NCBI GenBank assembly: GCA_002783205.1
Contig: PFEY01000024.1
Coordinates: 1,311-61,268 of the forward strand
Length of the DNA stretch: 59,958 nucleotides
Source of the DNA: Rhodobacteraceae bacterium CG17_big_fil_post_rev_8_21_14_2_50_63_15
GTDB taxonomy: Bacteria > Pseudomonadota > Alphaproteobacteria > Rhodobacterales > Rhodobacteraceae
Reading direction: 5' to 3'
A program made the translations under genes and the position numbers. Under the pieces are notes generated by a model, which worked only from the letters and a program-made list of their open reading frames with translations, was not told the origin of the DNA and searched no databases. Positions 9,731-18,357 of the stretch are shown here, one piece after another (the first letter of the stretch is position 1; every line of letters begins with the position of its first letter).

Positions 9731-10498
9731 ATGACCCCTCACAACCCGCTGTTTCGCGTCCAGCTTGCCCAGACCCCGGAAGACCTCATGGCGGCCCAAC
9801 GGCTGCGTTACGAGGTCTTTGTCGAGGAACTTGGCGGGGATGGCGAGATGGTGGATCATGTCGCGCGACTGGAACGGGACCGGTTTGACCCCTTTTTTGA
9901 CCATCTTCTCCTCGTTGATGATGCAAAGGGTGGCGAACTGATCGGGGTGTACCGGGTGCTGCGCGATGATCAAGCGGCCCGCGCCGGGCAATTCTATTCC
10001 GAAGATGAATACGATCTGACCGCACTCCAGAGCAGTGGACGCCGACTGATGGAACTCGGCCGATCCTGTCTGGCGCGTCCCTATCGTGGTGGGCGTGGCA
10101 TGTATCATCTCTGGAATGCGCTGGCCCGATATGTCGCCGAACATCGCATCGAAATCCTGTTTGGTGTGGCAAGTTTTCACGGCACGGACGTGGAAAAATT
10201 GGCGCAGCCCCTGTCGCTTCTGCATCATCGGCACCTCGCCCCGTCCGACATGCGCGTGCGCGCCAGACGCGATCACTACCAGCGTATGGACCTGATCGAG
10301 GAGAGCCGTCTTGACCGGCCTGCGGCCATGCTTCAGGTGCCCGCCCTGATCAAGGCCTATCTCAGGCTGGGGGGCTATGTCGGGGACGGAGCCTATCTGG
10401 ATCACGCCTTCAATACCACCGATGTCTGTCTGATCCTCGACACAGCAAACCTGACGAAAGCACAAAAAGCCATTTATACACGGGATGTTGGTGCGTGA
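9731..10498 (+). CDS. olsB: L-ornithine N(alpha)-acyltransferase (ornithine lipid synthesis)
   Basis: OlsB adds a 3-hydroxyacyl chain from acyl-ACP to ornithine, giving lyso-ornithine lipid at the inner membrane. The GNAT-like fold shows AAQRLRYEVFVEELG near the N-terminus, the typical RLMELGRSCLARPYRGGRGM and GVASFHGTDVEKLAQPLSLL. Length is about 255 residues. ATG 9731 is preferred over ATG 9725 because AAAGG lies eight bases ahead of it and only two ahead of the first. The next gene olsA overlaps its stop by four bases, so the complete two-step pathway is here. Confidence 0.88.
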   Translation: MTPHNPLFRVQLAQTPEDLMAAQRLRYEVFVEELGGDGEMVDHVARLERDRFDPFFDHLLLVDDAKGGELIGVYRVLRDDQAARAGQFYSEDEYDLTALQSSGRRLMELGRSCLARPYRGGRGMYHLWNALARYVAEHRIEILFGVASFHGTDVEKLAQPLSLLHHRHLAPSDMRVRARRDHYQRMDLIEESRLDRPAAMLQVPALIKAYLRLGGYVGDGAYLDHAFNTTDVCLILDTANLTKAQKAIYTRDVGA

Positions 10499-11328
10499 AA
10501 TTCACGTGGTTTTCAAGCGAAGCGCCGCCCGAGTTTCAGCGTGACGCGGGGCATGTCCTGCGTGTCGTCCTGCGCGGCGGACCACTTGTCCTCGTTTTGG
10601 GGCTTGGTGTTCTGGCAACGCTCGGCCTGCGGATGATCGAGGCCCCCCTCTTCAGGCTGTATCGCCCATGGACACCGTTCATTACGCAGGGGGTTTGTCG
10701 CATGGCTTTCGTGATCCTCGGAATCCGTCATGAAGTGACGGGTGCGCCGATGCTCGAACCCGGGGCCGTGGTTGCAAATCACTCCTCCTGGCTCGATATC
10801 TTTGCCCTCAATGCGTGCAAGCGGGTCTATTTCGTCTCGAAGTCCGAGGTGGCGGACTGGCCGGGGATCGGGCTGCTGGCCAAGATCACCGGAACGGTTT
10901 TCATCCGTCGCAATCCAAGGGAGGCGCGCGCACAGACGGCGGTTTTTGAACGACGTTTGCTGATCGGTCATCGGCTGCTGTTCTTCCCGGAAGGAAGCTC
11001 AACGGATGGAATGCGCGTTCTAAATTTCAAATCAACGCTTTTTCAGGCGTTCTTTAGTAAAGCTCTGTGCCATCGGCTCTATGTCCAACCAGTCAGTGTC
11101 ATCTATGACGCTCCGGCGGATGTCGATCCCCGGTTCTATGGATGGTGGGGCGACATGAGCTTTGCTGAGCATCTGATGCAGGTGCTCGGAGCAAGGCGGC
11201 AGGGGCGCGTGAGGGTCATCTATCATCCGCCTCTGAAAGTTGATGATTTTCCTGGCCGCAAAGCTCTGGCGGCCGATGCCGAGGCGCAGGTGCGCGCGGG
11301 GATGCCAGCCGACAGACGCGGCGGCTGA
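10495..11328 (+). CDS. olsA: Lyso-ornithine lipid O-acyltransferase (PlsC family)
   Basis: OlsA esterifies the hydroxyl of lyso-ornithine lipid with a second acyl chain. One hydrophobic N-terminal segment (LVLVLGLGVLATLGLRMI) anchors it to the inner membrane. The PlsC domain has the HX4D catalytic motif in ANHSSWLD, GTVFIRRNPREA and the substrate motif FFPEGSSTDG. It is 277 residues. The GTG start overlaps the olsB stop. A phosphatidic-acid acyltransferase (PlsC) role is possible from sequence, but the olsB neighbour favours OlsA. The gene converges on the ThiE-like gene with a 12-base gap. Confidence 0.87.
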   Translation: MKFTWFSSEAPPEFQRDAGHVLRVVLRGGPLVLVLGLGVLATLGLRMIEAPLFRLYRPWTPFITQGVCRMAFVILGIRHEVTGAPMLEPGAVVANHSSWLDIFALNACKRVYFVSKSEVADWPGIGLLAKITGTVFIRRNPREARAQTAVFERRLLIGHRLLFFPEGSSTDGMRVLNFKSTLFQAFFSKALCHRLYVQPVSVIYDAPADVDPRFYGWWGDMSFAEHLMQVLGARRQGRVRVIYHPPLKVDDFPGRKALAADAEAQVRAGMPADRRGG

Positions 11329-11340
11329 GCTGCCGCGTGA

Positions 11341-11961
11341 TCACGCCATGGCGGCGATCAGCCGCGCCAGCGCGGCCACAGGATCGGGCGTCTGCCAGAT
11401 CTCTTCGCCCAAGGCGAAGAAATCGGTCATCGGGGCGAGGCGGCGGATCACGTCTTCCTCCAGCGCACCCTCGGCTACCACGGGCAATTCGATCATCGCG
11501 GACCACCACTCGAAAAGCTCGGACTCGGCATGGCGTCCATCATCTAGACCGGTGAGCCCGACCGGACCAAAGGCGATGTAATCCGCGCCCGCCTCGCCGG
11601 CGGTCATCCCGTCATGGCGCGAGGTTCCACAGAACGAGCCGATGATGGCATCCTCGCCCAATGTCTTGCGGGCGGTGCGCACAGAGCGCGCGGCATCGGG
11701 CAAGTGCACGCCGTCGAGGCCGAGCCGCTGCGCAAGACTGACATGGCTGTCGAGCACAAGGGCCACATCGCGGGCATGGGCTACCTCGCGGCAGGCATCG
11801 GCGGCGCGTGCGATCCGATCTTCGTCCCGGGTGGTCAGCCACAGCCTGACGCAAGCGACAGGGTGCGCATCGAGCACCGCCCCGAGCCTGTCTGGAAAAC
11901 TGCTCAATTCGAATTCTGGCGGCGTGATGAGGTAGATTTGCGGTTGCTCGGTTTCGGCCAT
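11341..11961 (-). CDS. ThiE/TenI-like thiamine phosphate synthase family protein
   Basis: This 206-residue protein has the TIM-barrel pattern of ThiE/TenI: VHLPDAARSVRTAR for the pyrimidine-site loop, DAIIGSFCGTSRHDGMTAGE, then GADYIAFGPVGLTG. ThiE couples thiazole phosphate and pyrimidine diphosphate to thiamine phosphate. Several usual catalytic residues are altered: the common GxxxFPTxTK stretch is GPVGLTGLDDG here. It may therefore be a divergent paralogue and not the main thiamine synthase, and no thi neighbours are present. Confidence 0.75.
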   Translation of the reverse strand: MAETEQPQIYLITPPEFELSSFPDRLGAVLDAHPVACVRLWLTTRDEDRIARAADACREVAHARDVALVLDSHVSLAQRLGLDGVHLPDAARSVRTARKTLGEDAIIGSFCGTSRHDGMTAGEAGADYIAFGPVGLTGLDDGRHAESELFEWWSAMIELPVVAEGALEEDVIRRLAPMTDFFALGEEIWQTPDPVAALARLIAAMA

Positions 11962-12030
11962 TGCGGGCCCTCCAGATGATTTCGCCTCTCATAGCGCGGG
12001 AAACGGGCTTTGACCATTGCCGCAACGGTG

Positions 12031-12052
12031 CTTCTTCTTGGTAAAAATACCC
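12031..12052. repeat. Copy of the GGGTATTT...CCAAGAAGAAG element
   Basis: CTTCTTCTTGGTAAAAATACCC is the reverse complement of a motif found again at 21491-21545 (both arms) and, diverged, at 58372-58393. Here it occurs as one arm in the gap between two divergent genes. Confidence 0.5.
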
Positions 12053-12154
12053 AAGACCGACGCTCGTCCGATGCGCTTTGGGTCAAGCGGAAAGCCCCCT
12101 AGCAAGCCCGGCGCACGACGTCTATCCTGATCTCGAAATGGGAAAGGGCAGTGT

Positions 12155-13570
12155 TTGGCGATTGCAGGACTGGCAGAGGGGCTGACGCGCGGGATCGAGG
12201 GCCTGAGCGATCGGGTGGGGCAGGCATTGTTCGAGCCGGTGATCCGACTGGGTGTGACTGGCCTCGCGCGCGCGGGCAAGACGGTGTTCATCACGTCGCT
12301 GGTGGCCAATCTCCTCGACCGGGCGCGGATGCCGGGGCTTCGGGCCGTCGCCGAGGGGCGGATCCTCGCGGCCTATCTTCAGCCGCAACCGGACGTGATG
12401 CTGCCGCGTTTTGATTACGAGACCCATCTTGGGGCGTTGACCGGTTCCGCGCCGCATTGGCCCGAGAGCACGCGCACGGTGTCCGAACTGCGGCTCTCAC
12501 TCAGGATCAGGCCAGCCGGGCTGCTGGCGGGCGTCACCGGACCGCGGGTGGTGCATCTCGACATCGTGGATTATCCCGGCGAATGGCTGCTCGACCTCGC
12601 GCTCCTCGACAAATCCTATGATCAGTGGTCGGCCGATGTTCTGGCGCGAATCGCGCCGCGCGCCGAGGCTGCGGCCTATCTGTCGGCCGCGGTGGCGTGC
12701 AATGCGGCAGAGGCCCTCGATGAGGCCGCCGCGCAGACGCTGGCGCGGCAGTTCACAACCTACCTCGAAGCGGCGCGTTCCGCCGGATTTTATGATTGCA
12801 CGCCGGGACGATTTCTCTTGCCGGGCGATCTTGCGGGGTCGCCTGTAGTCACCTTCGCGCCCTTGCCAGAGGCACCGGCGGCGAAACGAGGCAGTTTGCG
12901 GGCCGAAATGGCACGGCGGTACGAGGCCTACAAACGCGAGGTGGTGCGACCCTTCTTTCGCGACCACTTTGCGCGGATCGACCGGCAGGTGATTCTGGTG
13001 GATGCGCTCGACGCCATTCACAAGGGTCCACAGGCGCTCGAGGACATGCGCCACGCGATGGCAGAAATCCTGATCGCGTTCCGGCCGGGACGCAACGCCT
13101 TTCTCACGCAGCTTCTGCTCGGCCGACGGGTCGAGAAGATCCTGTTTGCGGCAACCAAGGCGGACCATCTGCATCATGGCCAGCACCCACGGTTGACCGC
13201 GATCATGGTCGCGCTGCTGCGCGAGGCGCGCGACCGGGCGGAATTCTCCGGGGCCCGGGTCGAGGCGATGGCGCTGGCGGCGCTGAGGGCGACCACGGAG
13301 GAGCGCGTGACGCATCACGGGCGCGACCTTGACTGCGTGCGCGGGCGGCTTCTGGAGAGCGGCAAGGAGGCGGCCTTTCATGCCGGGGAACTGCCGGACG
13401 ATCCTGCCAGACTGATTGGTCCGGCGCGCAGCGGTGCCAAGACCTGGCTCGATGCCGATTACGCCGTCATGCATTTCGCGCCCGCACCGCTCAGCCTGCG
13501 TCCCGGCGAGGGGCCGCCGCATATCCGGCTCGATCGTGCAGCGCAGTTCCTGATCGGGGACCGGCTTTGA
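12155..13570 (+). CDS. YcjX-like P-loop protein
   Basis: YcjX proteins are stress-linked P-loop ATPase/GTPases of unknown detailed role. The P-loop is GLARAGKTVFITSL near residue 38, followed by PRFDYETHLGAL, a Walker-B-like region VVHLDIVDYPGEWLLDL, and the family-typical QVILVDALDAIHKGPQALEDM and KILFAATKADHLHH. It is 471 residues. The start is TTG 12155, with GGGAAAGGG six bases ahead. Its stop overlaps the TTG start of the following GNAT gene, the first of three such overlaps in this unit. Confidence 0.9.
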   Translation: MAIAGLAEGLTRGIEGLSDRVGQALFEPVIRLGVTGLARAGKTVFITSLVANLLDRARMPGLRAVAEGRILAAYLQPQPDVMLPRFDYETHLGALTGSAPHWPESTRTVSELRLSLRIRPAGLLAGVTGPRVVHLDIVDYPGEWLLDLALLDKSYDQWSADVLARIAPRAEAAAYLSAAVACNAAEALDEAAAQTLARQFTTYLEAARSAGFYDCTPGRFLLPGDLAGSPVVTFAPLPEAPAAKRGSLRAEMARRYEAYKREVVRPFFRDHFARIDRQVILVDALDAIHKGPQALEDMRHAMAEILIAFRPGRNAFLTQLLLGRRVEKILFAATKADHLHHGQHPRLTAIMVALLREARDRAEFSGARVEAMALAALRATTEERVTHHGRDLDCVRGRLLESGKEAAFHAGELPDDPARLIGPARSGAKTWLDADYAVMHFAPAPLSLRPGEGPPHIRLDRAAQFLIGDRL

Positions 13571-14013
13571 AGGTGGTGCGCGGGCATCTGTGGCATGTGC
13601 CCCGGCTGGCAGCCATTCTCTGGGCCTTCTCCCGCGCGACCCCGTGGTTGCCCATCGTCCGCAGCCGGAGCGAGGATCTGCGGACGCTCTGCGCGGTAGT
13701 GGTAAAGGGCTGGGTCCGGGTGGTGCGCGATCCGCAGGGCGTGGCGGCGTTCAGCGTCTGCGACGGGGCCATCCTGCATGCCCTCTATGTGCATCCGCTG
13801 CGCTGGCGGCAGGGCTTGGGCCGGTTGCTGCTGACACAGGCCAAGAGCGAAGCGCCGGCGTTGCAACTCTGGGTGCTGGAGGCCAATCTCGCGGCACGGC
13901 AATTCTATCTGCGTGAAGGGTTCGTAGAGGTCGAGCACGGCGAGGGCATGGGAAATGACGAGGGATTGCCGGATATCCGGATGATCTGGCGCAACCGGGG
14001 GAGCGGGGCATGA
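13567..14013 (+). CDS. GNAT acetyltransferase inside the ycj unit
   Basis: This 148-residue protein has the compact GNAT core: VVRDPQGVAAFSVCDGAILH, then the acetyl-CoA loop VHPLRWRQGLGRLLLTQA (the RxxGxG/A motif) and ANLAARQFYLREGFVEVE. It starts at TTG 13567, overlapping the ycjX stop, and its stop overlaps the ycjF-like start. Co-translation with both YcjX and the membrane protein suggests it modifies a partner in that system. The substrate is unknown. Confidence 0.85.
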   Translation: MKVVRGHLWHVPRLAAILWAFSRATPWLPIVRSRSEDLRTLCAVVVKGWVRVVRDPQGVAAFSVCDGAILHALYVHPLRWRQGLGRLLLTQAKSEAPALQLWVLEANLAARQFYLREGFVEVEHGEGMGNDEGLPDIRMIWRNRGSGA

Positions 14014-14996
14014 GCAAGGGACCGGTTCTGATCGAAATGGAGGGCCGCGCGTCGGCCGGTCCGGATCGGGCCCCGCCGGTGCCGGATCTGCCGGCCCCCG
14101 AAGGTCAGGTCATGCAGGGCGTGATGGCCGGTCTGGCGCGCGGTCCGTCGCGGCTGGCAAGGCTGTTCTGGGGATTGGCACTCGGGTTGACGGGGGCGGT
14201 GGTCTCGGTGGCCGCCTGGGATTTCGCCACGGGCCTGATCGCGCGGGTGCCGCTCCTGGGCTATGCGGTGGCGGCGATGGGGCTCGGGCTCCTGGCCGTG
14301 ACTCTGGGGATTGCCTTGCGCGAGCTGGCGGGCTTTGCCCGGCTGGGGCGTCTCGATAGCCTGCATCGGAGGGCGGGGGCGGCGCTGGCCGAGGCGGATC
14401 TGAGCGGAGCGCAGGTAGTCGTCAAAAACGTAAAGGCGCTCTATAGCGGGCGCGGCGAGCTCCGCTGGGGTCTTGACCGTCTGGCCGGGCGCGAGGCCGA
14501 ACAGTTCGATGCCGAAGCCCTGTTGGCTCTGGCCGAGACCGAGCTGCTGGTGCCGCTCGATATCCTGGCGCTGCGCGAGGTGGAGCAGGCGGCGCGGCAG
14601 GTGGCGATGATCACGGCGCTGGTGCCGCTGGCGCTGGCGGATGTGGTGGGCGCGCTGGTGTCGAACCTGCGGATGATCCGGCGGGTGGCAGAGATCTATG
14701 GCGGGCGCGCGGGATTTCTGGGCAGTTGGCGAGTGGCGCGCGCGGTGATGGCGCATCTGGTGGCAACCGGAGCAGTGGCCGTGGGCGACGATCTGATCAG
14801 CAGCGTGGCGGGGGGCAGCGTGCTGTCGAAACTGTCGCGGCGGTTCGGTGAAGGGGTGGTCAATGGCGCGTTGACCGCGCGGGTTGGTGTGGCCACCATC
14901 GAGGTCTGCCGCCCGATGCCGTTCATCCACGCGCGCAAGCCATCGGTCACTGGGCTGGTGCGGCGGGCGCTGAGCGGGCTTTTTGGACAGGGATGA
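14010..14996 (+). CDS. YcjF-like membrane protein (TIGR01620 / DUF697)
   Basis: The 328-residue protein has a Pro-rich N-terminus, two membrane segments near residues 51-105 (LFWGLALGLTGAVVSVAAW and AMGLGLLAVTLGIAL), and a C-terminal DUF697-type region with ALVPLALADVVGALVSNLRM and EICRPMPF. This is the usual partner of YcjX. An ATGA overlap joins it to the GNAT gene before and to the DUF2339 gene after it. It is an inner-membrane protein of unknown function. Confidence 0.88.
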   Translation: MSKGPVLIEMEGRASAGPDRAPPVPDLPAPEGQVMQGVMAGLARGPSRLARLFWGLALGLTGAVVSVAAWDFATGLIARVPLLGYAVAAMGLGLLAVTLGIALRELAGFARLGRLDSLHRRAGAALAEADLSGAQVVVKNVKALYSGRGELRWGLDRLAGREAEQFDAEALLALAETELLVPLDILALREVEQAARQVAMITALVPLALADVVGALVSNLRMIRRVAEIYGGRAGFLGSWRVARAVMAHLVATGAVAVGDDLISSVAGGSVLSKLSRRFGEGVVNGALTARVGVATIEVCRPMPFIHARKPSVTGLVRRALSGLFGQG

Positions 14997-17668
14997 GGAT
15001 GTCGGATCTGACCATGGCTCTCTTCGGCTTGGCGTTTGCGGCCCTCATTCTGGTGGGCGTGCCATACCTGCTGATCTCTCATCACCGACTCAAGGCGCGG
15101 GTGGCGCGGCTTGAGGCCGGGCTTGCGGCGCGACAGGCACCGCTGCCCCTGCCGGAGAGCACGGCGCCTGACCTTGTGCCCGATATGCAAGCAGAGAGAG
15201 AGACCGTGACGGCACAAACCGGTGCCTCGGCGCCCATTTTGCCCGAAACCAAGGCGTCAGAGGTCAACGCGCCACCGCGCGCCTTCGTGCTGCGCGCCGA
15301 TCGTCTGGCGGGGCTCTGGCGCTGGCTGCGCGGCAACTGGACGCTGGCGGTGGCGGGGGTGTCGCTGGCACTGGCGGGCGTGTTCATGGTGCAGTACGGC
15401 GTAGAGCAGGGATTGCTCACGCCGCTGGCGCGGATCATCGGCGCGCTGGGGCTGGGCGCTGCGCTGATCGGAGGCGGCGAGGTGATCCGCCGCCGCCACG
15501 GTGACGGCGCGCGTGCGGCGGGCGTGCCCTCGGTCCTCTCGGGGGCAGGCATCGTCACGCTCTTTGCCGCGGTGCTGGCCGCGCGCGCCCTCTATGGGCT
15601 GATCGGGCCGGGACTGGCGTTGAGCGGGCTGGTGAGCGTGGGCGCGATGGCGATCGTTCTGGGCTGGTTCTACGGCCCGGTGATGACGGCGCTCGGGTTG
15701 ATCGGCGCGGGCGGGGCACCGTTTCTGGTCGGTGGCGCGTCAGAGGCTGCCTGGATGTTCTATTATTATTTCGCGCTGATTGCCGGAGTCGGGCTGGCGG
15801 TGGATGCACAGCGCCGCTGGGCCTGGATCTCGGTGCTGGCGCTGGCGGTGGCGGTGGCGGGTGCGGCGCTGCTCTATCAGGGCGGCACGGGCGGCGAGCA
15901 TTACCTCGGTTTCTGGGCGTTGGCGGTTCTCCTGGCGGTGCTGGTGCCCGAGGGGCGTTTGCTGCCGCAGCACGCGGGCAATTCGCTCTCGCGCCGGCTG
16001 ATCGTGGGCGGGGATTTTCCCGACTTTCCGGCACGCCTGGCGTTGGCGATGGTGGCGCTGGCCTCCATCGCGACGGTGCGTGTGGCGCTGGACACGCAAC
16101 AGGCTCTGCTCGTCTGGCTGGCCTTCGGCCTGCTGGCGCTGATGCTGGCGGCGCTGCTGCTGGGCACATGGCGGGCTCCCGCGCTCGAAGATGCGGCCCT
16201 CGCGCCCGCGGTGGCGACGCTGGTTCTGGTGGCGCTCGAGGCGCTGGAGCGCGGTTCGGTCTGGGGCGGATTTCAGGCGGCGGCGGAACGCTTGCCCGAG
16301 ACCCCGATTCCGCTCGCGGCCTCGATCCTCTTCGCGGGAGGGGTGGTGGCATCCTGGCTCTGCCACGGGCGGATCCGGAGCAGGGAAGCGGCGCTGGCAG
16401 ACATCCTCTGGGCACTGGCGGCGGCGGTGACGGCGCCCGCGCTGGCGCTGCTGCTCGAATTGCTCTGGGCGCCCGGCGCGGTGATCGGAGGCTACGCCTG
16501 GGCGTTGCATCTGATGGCGCTGGCGGGGGTGATGGTCTGGTGGGCGCAGGGCGCGCGCGGACCCCAGGCGCGGCTCCTGGCAGCGCTCTTTGCCGGGGCG
16601 GCTCTGGTGCTGATAACGCTTGCGCTCTTCGTCATGTTGAGCAAGGCGGCTTTGACGCTGGCGCTGGCGGTGATGGTGCTGGCCACGGCGATGATCGACC
16701 GGCGGTTCGACCTGCCGCTCTTGGGTGGGCTGGCGCAGATCGGCGTGGCGGTGATCGGCTACCGTCTGGTGATCGATCCCGGTCTGGGCTGGGCGGTGCG
16801 GGAGGCCAGTCTCCTCGACGTGCTGCTGGCGCATGGCGGGCCGCTCGTGCTGCTCGCGGTGGCCTGGGGGGTGATGGCGGCGCGCGCGCGTGGCACCACG
16901 CGGGGCGTGATCGAGAGCGCGCTGTGGTCGATCCTGGCGATCCTGGTCAGTGTCCTTCTGCAACGCTGGTTGGGCAAGCCGGGAGCAATGGGCCATGCCG
17001 GGCTGGGCCTGCTGGCGGTGGTCTGGCTGGCCACGATGATGGTGCAACTTTACCGGCACAAACTGGATGGCAGTGCGCTGATGCGCGGGCTGCGTCTGCT
17101 GCTGGCGGTAGGCAGCGGGGCGGTGGCGCTGGCGAGCCTCGCCGCGCAGGCGGTGCTGACCAACCCGCTCTTCCCCGTGCTCTGGCGCAAGGAATTGGTC
17201 AGCGGGCCGCCGATCCTTGACAGTCTGGCGGCGGCCTATCTGCCGGTGGCGGCGGTCCTAGCGGTGGGCGCGTGGCGGCTCAGGCATCTACCGCGCTGGC
17301 TGCGGGGCGGGTTCGCGGTGGCCGGAGCGGCCTATGCCGCATGGTCTCTCGGGCTCGAGATCCGGCGGCTCTGGCAGGGGCGGGATCTGAGTGTGTCGGG
17401 GGTCAGCGATGGCGAGCTTTACAGCTACACGGTTGCGCTCATCGTGCTGTCCGTGCTGCTGCTGGGGCTGGCGCTGATCCGCCGCTCGGAGGCGCTGCGG
17501 CGGATGGCCATGGCGGCTGTCGCGCTGACCGTGGTCAAGGTCTTTGTCATCGACATGTCCGGGCTGGCGGGGCTGGTACGCGTCGCATCCTTTCTTGGGC
17601 TAGGCTTGTCTCTGGCGGGCCTTGCGTGGCTCAATGCCCGAATTGCGGCGCATATGGGACGCGACTAG
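14993..17668 (+). CDS. DUF2339 large multi-pass membrane protein
   Basis: This 891-residue protein begins with one membrane helix (about residues 8-25), then a coiled-coil-like stretch (HHRLKARVARLEAGLAAR) and a variable linker. After that come about 25 predicted hydrophobic helices to the C-terminus. That layout is the DUF2339 family; its role is unknown. Translation is coupled to the ycjF-like gene by an ATGA overlap. Its last four bases overlap the end of the convergent haemoglobin gene. Confidence 0.85.
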   Translation: MRMSDLTMALFGLAFAALILVGVPYLLISHHRLKARVARLEAGLAARQAPLPLPESTAPDLVPDMQAERETVTAQTGASAPILPETKASEVNAPPRAFVLRADRLAGLWRWLRGNWTLAVAGVSLALAGVFMVQYGVEQGLLTPLARIIGALGLGAALIGGGEVIRRRHGDGARAAGVPSVLSGAGIVTLFAAVLAARALYGLIGPGLALSGLVSVGAMAIVLGWFYGPVMTALGLIGAGGAPFLVGGASEAAWMFYYYFALIAGVGLAVDAQRRWAWISVLALAVAVAGAALLYQGGTGGEHYLGFWALAVLLAVLVPEGRLLPQHAGNSLSRRLIVGGDFPDFPARLALAMVALASIATVRVALDTQQALLVWLAFGLLALMLAALLLGTWRAPALEDAALAPAVATLVLVALEALERGSVWGGFQAAAERLPETPIPLAASILFAGGVVASWLCHGRIRSREAALADILWALAAAVTAPALALLLELLWAPGAVIGGYAWALHLMALAGVMVWWAQGARGPQARLLAALFAGAALVLITLALFVMLSKAALTLALAVMVLATAMIDRRFDLPLLGGLAQIGVAVIGYRLVIDPGLGWAVREASLLDVLLAHGGPLVLLAVAWGVMAARARGTTRGVIESALWSILAILVSVLLQRWLGKPGAMGHAGLGLLAVVWLATMMVQLYRHKLDGSALMRGLRLLLAVGSGAVALASLAAQAVLTNPLFPVLWRKELVSGPPILDSLAAAYLPVAAVLAVGAWRLRHLPRWLRGGFAVAGAAYAAWSLGLEIRRLWQGRDLSVSGVSDGELYSYTVALIVLSVLLLGLALIRRSEALRRMAMAAVALTVVKVFVIDMSGLAGLVRVASFLGLGLSLAGLAWLNARIAAHMGRD

Positions 17669-18078
17669 CGCAGTTTCGGGACGCCGCCGGGATGGGTGGA
17701 GCGCTCGACGACGCCCGCGCGCAAGGACCGCCCGATGCGATGCGCGAGGTCTGACCATGCGGCGGCCTGCGCGGGGGGCAGTTCGCGTGCAAGAACGGCA
17801 TCAAACAGTGCGAGCCAGATCGAGAACATGCCCGGCTGCACATTGCGCGCCTTGACATGGGCCGCCATCGGGCTGCCGTCATAGCAGCGCTCGTGCAGGA
17901 TCGAGTTGGCCCAGAAATCGGCCACCTTGGCCTCATGCGCGGGCCAGTCGGTGACATGCACGGCAAAGACCGGACCAAGGCCGGGATGGGCGCGCACGGC
18001 AGCATAAAAGGCCGCAACAACCCGCTCGATCTCGGCGCGGGTGACGGGAAAACGCGGGGGCAGGGCAGCTTCGGTCAT
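17665..18078 (-). CDS. Group III truncated haemoglobin
   Basis: This 137-residue 2-over-2 globin has the group III pattern: PVTRAEIERVVAAFYAAVR, then GPVFAVHVTDWPAHEAKVADFW, and the proximal haem ligand His74 in AAHVKARNVQPGMFSIWL. Such proteins bind O2 or NO in the cytoplasm, and group III members are linked to microaerobic life. It converges on the DUF2339 gene with a four-base overlap. Its upstream region, shared with ileS, holds a perfect inverted repeat at 18153-18173. Confidence 0.9.
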   Translation of the reverse strand: MTEAALPPRFPVTRAEIERVVAAFYAAVRAHPGLGPVFAVHVTDWPAHEAKVADFWANSILHERCYDGSPMAAHVKARNVQPGMFSIWLALFDAVLARELPPAQAAAWSDLAHRIGRSLRAGVVERSTHPGGVPKLR

Positions 18079-18152
18079 GCCACAGAGATGCGCCTCTCCG
18101 CCGCCATAGGCAAGAGCGCGGCGGTCGCCGAAATCCTTTCAAGAGTTCGGCC

Positions 18153-18173
18153 CGCTTTCTTTTCAAGAAAGCG
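18153..18173. repeat. Perfect inverted repeat between trHb and ileS
   Basis: CGCTTTCTT-TTC-AAGAAAGCG is a 9-base perfect palindrome between the divergent haemoglobin and ileS genes, just before the ileS promoter. No T-run follows on either strand, so an operator is a fair alternative to a terminator. Confidence 0.45.
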
Positions 18174-18186
18174 AGCGTTGCGCCTC

Positions 18187-18215
18187 TGGACGCTTGGCGG
18201 GCGCGCGCCTATAAG
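18187..18215 (+). promoter_or_regulatory. Probable ileS promoter
   Basis: TGGACG (18187-18192) and TATAAG (18210-18215) with a 17-base spacer. The leader is about 135 bases. Confidence 0.55.
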
Positions 18216-18357
18216 GCGGCGCATGATCCATGCCATCGCGATCATCATTCGAATTACATGCCCGGCGCTCTGAGACAATCGAGCCGCCGGGACATCGGGC
18301 GTTCGAGCCATCGCGCCACCCAACCATGAATCCCAGACCTGACGAAGGACGCCGCCC

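Noticed and set aside
15740-17059. 439-codon minus-strand frame opposite the DUF2339 gene
   Set aside because: Composition is almost only His, Gln, Arg and Pro, which is the antisense of a Leu/Ala-rich membrane protein.
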